Origin: Candidatus Solibacter sp.
GTDB taxonomy: Bacteria; Acidobacteriota; Terriglobia; Bryobacterales; Bryobacteraceae
DNA: 7,788 nt
Direction of reading: 5' to 3'
Assembly: GCA_017883345.1 (NCBI GenBank)
Contig: JADGNT010000210.1
Coordinates: 1 to 7,788 of the forward strand
Below, in pieces: positions 6,390 through 7,788 of this stretch. Made by a program: the position numbers and the translations under genes. Positions within the stretch are counted from its first letter, which is position 1. The number at the start of each line of letters is the position of its first letter. The notes below the pieces were generated by a model. That model was given only the letters and a program-made list of their open reading frames with translations. It did no database searches and had not been told where the DNA came from.

Positions 6390-6405
6390 AGCAATTGCAG
6401 CACCA
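6390..6405 (-). promoter_or_regulatory. Sigma54 (-24/-12) promoter for the cytochrome operon
   Basis: Read on the minus strand, the 16 bases are TGGTGCTGCAATTGCT. The invariant GG (-24) and GC (-12) are ten bases apart as sigma54 requires, and the -12 part TTGCT is perfect; the -24 part TGGTGC departs from the consensus TGGCAC at two bases. Transcription would start near 6380, about 11 bases before the micro-ORF's ATG with its GGAGG between. A sigma54-dependent activator gene is divergently encoded just beyond, which greatly raises the likelihood that this element is real. Confidence 0.65.
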
Positions 6406-6456
6406 TCCGGCTAAGTCCCTAGATTCAGACCGTTTGACCCGAATCCATCGGTTATT

Positions 6457-6474
6457 GGGGGGGGCATTCCCCCC
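6457..6474. other. G8-CATT-C6 hairpin in the divergent intergenic region
   Basis: Eight G (6457-6464), CATT, then six C (6469-6474) form a 6-bp all-GC stem with a four-base loop. It lies between the two divergent promoters, about 85 bp upstream of the predicted sigma54 start. No T-tract follows on either side. It could be part of the activator's control region or a structural spacer; no protein site is recognised in it. Confidence 0.35.
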
Positions 6475-6512
6475 GAAATCGATTCTGGTTGCGCGAATTC
6501 ACGCAGGCGGCT

Positions 6513-6521
6513 TGCTATAAT
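6513..6521 (+). promoter_or_regulatory. Extended -10 promoter of the sigma54 activator gene
   Basis: TGCTATAAT is a perfect TG-N-TATAAT extended -10. No good -35 is seen at 17 bp (GCGAAT), which extended -10 promoters tolerate. The start site would be near 6528, leaving a leader of about 14 bases before the ATG at 6542. Confidence 0.6.
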
Positions 6522-6522
6522 C

Positions 6523-6534
6523 GGAACAAGTTCC
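6523..6534. promoter_or_regulatory. Palindrome, candidate activator-binding site
   Basis: GGAAC-AA-GTTCC has perfect 5-bp arms. It overlaps the predicted start site of the activator gene and is about 145 bp upstream of the predicted sigma54 start, a typical enhancer distance. One site could therefore both repress the activator's own promoter and activate the operon. The palindrome is seen; the binding protein is inferred. Confidence 0.4.
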
Positions 6535-6541
6535 TAAGTGA

Positions 6542-7788
6542 ATGTCTAAGCTCACCCCAGGCTGGCAGAGAACCAGCGTTCTGGAATCGGTCTTCGACCA
6601 GCTTTCCGACGCTCTAGTTCTATACGATCCCGAATTCCGCATCACCGGAGTAAACCGGGCAGCGGAAAAGCTCTTTGGCATGTCCAGCGACGAGATGCTG
6701 GGCAAGCACTGCCAGCAGGTTTTCCAGTGCTCGGTGTGCGAGCCCAACTGCGGGGTGCTGGTGGGCCTGAACCAGCCGCCGGCGGCGCCCAACTGCACGG
6801 TCCACCTGCATACCGAAAACGGCATGGAGCGCCTGGTGGTGATGCGCACCAACCAGATGTTCGATGACGCCGGCCAGCTCACCGGAGTAGTGGCGACCAT
6901 CAAGGACATTACCGAGGAGGCGGCGCCCCAGAAACGCGAGGTGATCGCCGAATCGCCCTGCATGCGCGAGATGATGAATTTCGTGCGGCGCGTAGCGGCC
7001 AGCGAGGCCACTACCATCCTGCTGGAAGGCGAGAACGGAACCGGTAAGGACCTGATCGCCAAAACGCTGCACTATCAGAGCGTGCGGCAGGCGGAGCCGT
7101 TCATCGCCATCAATTGCGCGGCGATTCCGGAAACCCTGCTGGAAAGCGAGCTGTTCGGGTACGAAAAGGGCGCCTTCACGGACGCCCGCTCGCAGAAGCG
7201 CGGCATCTTCGAACTGGCCGACAAAGGCACGCTGTTTCTGGACGAGATCGGCGAGATTCCGCTCATGTTGCAGGCCAAACTGCTGCGCGTGCTGGAGGAG
7301 CAGACGTTCCGGCGGCTGGGCGGGCTGAAGGATATTCACCTCGATCTGCGGGTGATTGCGGCCACCAACAAGAATCTGCGCGAGGCCGTCAAGGAAGGCG
7401 GGTTCCGCCAGGATCTCTATTTCCGGCTGAACGTAATCCAAATTCTGATTCCGCCATTGCGCGAGCGCACGGAAGACATCGTGCCGATGACCAAGTTTTT
7501 CATCGAGCACTACAATCGCAAGTTCAAACGCAATATCGAGAATGTCACCGATGCCGCGGCGAAGCTGCTGACCGCGCACGATTGGCCGGGCAACGTTCGC
7601 GAACTGCGCAACGCCATCGAGCGGGCCATGATCCTGGAGGAAGGCCCGTCGATCACGGCGGCCAGTCTGCCGATTTCGATTACGCGGCCGGACGGCAACG
7701 GGCAACTGGCGGGAATTCCGATCGGCACGGAGATTTCCACCGACGGACTCTCGCTGGAAGATAACGAACGCAGCCTGCTGGTGCGCGC
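6542..7788 (+). CDS. PAS-containing sigma54-dependent transcriptional activator (NtrC family), 3' end cut by the window
   Basis: 415 codons are present and the frame is still open at the window edge. A PAS domain covers about residues 12-123 (from SVLESVFDQLSDALVLYDP to ATIKDITEE), with four closely spaced cysteines (57, 63, 66, 70). The AAA+ domain follows: Walker A GENGTGKD (163-170), the sigma54-contact loop GAFTDA (210-215, usually GAFTGA), Walker B GTLFLDEIGE (229-238), RVIAATN (270-276), the arginine-finger region FRQDLYFRLNV (288-298) and WPGNVREL (348-355). At 404-415 LSLEDNERSLLVR looks like the start of the Fis-type helix-turn-helix, which is lost beyond the edge. There is no receiver domain, so the signal probably enters through PAS. 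ATG 6542 is used; only a weak AAGTGA precedes it. It is divergent from the cytochrome operon, whose -24/-12 promoter it most likely activates. Confidence 0.93.
   Translation, partial: MSKLTPGWQRTSVLESVFDQLSDALVLYDPEFRITGVNRAAEKLFGMSSDEMLGKHCQQVFQCSVCEPNCGVLVGLNQPPAAPNCTVHLHTENGMERLVVMRTNQMFDDAGQLTGVVATIKDITEEAAPQKREVIAESPCMREMMNFVRRVAASEATTILLEGENGTGKDLIAKTLHYQSVRQAEPFIAINCAAIPETLLESELFGYEKGAFTDARSQKRGIFELADKGTLFLDEIGEIPLMLQAKLLRVLEEQTFRRLGGLKDIHLDLRVIAATNKNLREAVKEGGFRQDLYFRLNVIQILIPPLRERTEDIVPMTKFFIEHYNRKFKRNIENVTDAAAKLLTAHDWPGNVRELRNAIERAMILEEGPSITAASLPISITRPDGNGQLAGIPIGTEISTDGLSLEDNERSLLVR

Noticed and set aside
6457..6474. Intrinsic terminator between the divergent genes
   Set aside because: No T-tract on either strand, and no gene ends here; both flanking genes start in this region.
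6620..7705. Minus-strand open frame of 361 codons opposite the sigma54 activator
   Set aside because: The plus strand here encodes a full AAA+ sigma54-activator domain with all motifs in order; the minus frame is its shadow.

Overview
The window is about 60-65% GC by eye and densely coded. It looks like a free-living, respiring Gram-negative-type bacterium, most likely an acidobacterium of the Solibacter/Bryobacter kind. That placement is an inference from the multihaem cytochrome genes, a sigma54 activator and a palindromic repeat I loosely associate with such genomes; no marker gene is present to prove it.

Layout, left to right. Positions 1-87 hold only a GC-rich hairpin. A membrane glycosyltransferase of the ArnT/PMT (GT39) type lies at 88-1716 (-). 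The 120-bp spacer behind it is almost filled by a BIME-like pair of inverted hairpins (1737-1828). Next come six minus-strand genes that read as one operon, listed in transcription order: a 34-residue micro-ORF (6264-6368), a degenerate NarL-type receiver with no output domain (5795-6232), a protein with two copies of a four-cysteine motif (5328-5729), a 92-residue two-helix membrane protein (5027-5305), a CbcL-like fusion of nine c-haems to a b-type cytochrome (3295-5022), and a NapC/NirT, ImcH-like multihaem cytochrome (1837-3285). The right end (6542-7788, +) is a divergent sigma54-dependent activator with a Cys-rich PAS domain, cut by the window edge inside its C-terminal DNA-binding region.

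The 173-bp divergent region carries a good -24/-12 (sigma54) element pointing into the operon (6390-6405), an extended -10 pointing into the activator gene (6513-6521), and a perfect-armed palindrome (6523-6534). The palindrome sits about 145 bp upstream of the predicted sigma54 start, a usual enhancer distance, and next to the activator's own promoter. The simplest model is an activator that senses redox state or a ligand through PAS and switches on, with sigma54, a module that takes electrons from menaquinol across the inner membrane to periplasmic cytochromes.

The most interesting part is the combination. In Geobacter, CbcL and ImcH are separately encoded inner-membrane quinol oxidases used at different redox potentials. 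Here related proteins appear in one operon, with four small accessory proteins of unknown function and a dedicated sigma54 regulator. No outer-membrane porin-cytochrome conduit or terminal reductase is visible in the window, so the final electron acceptor is unknown.
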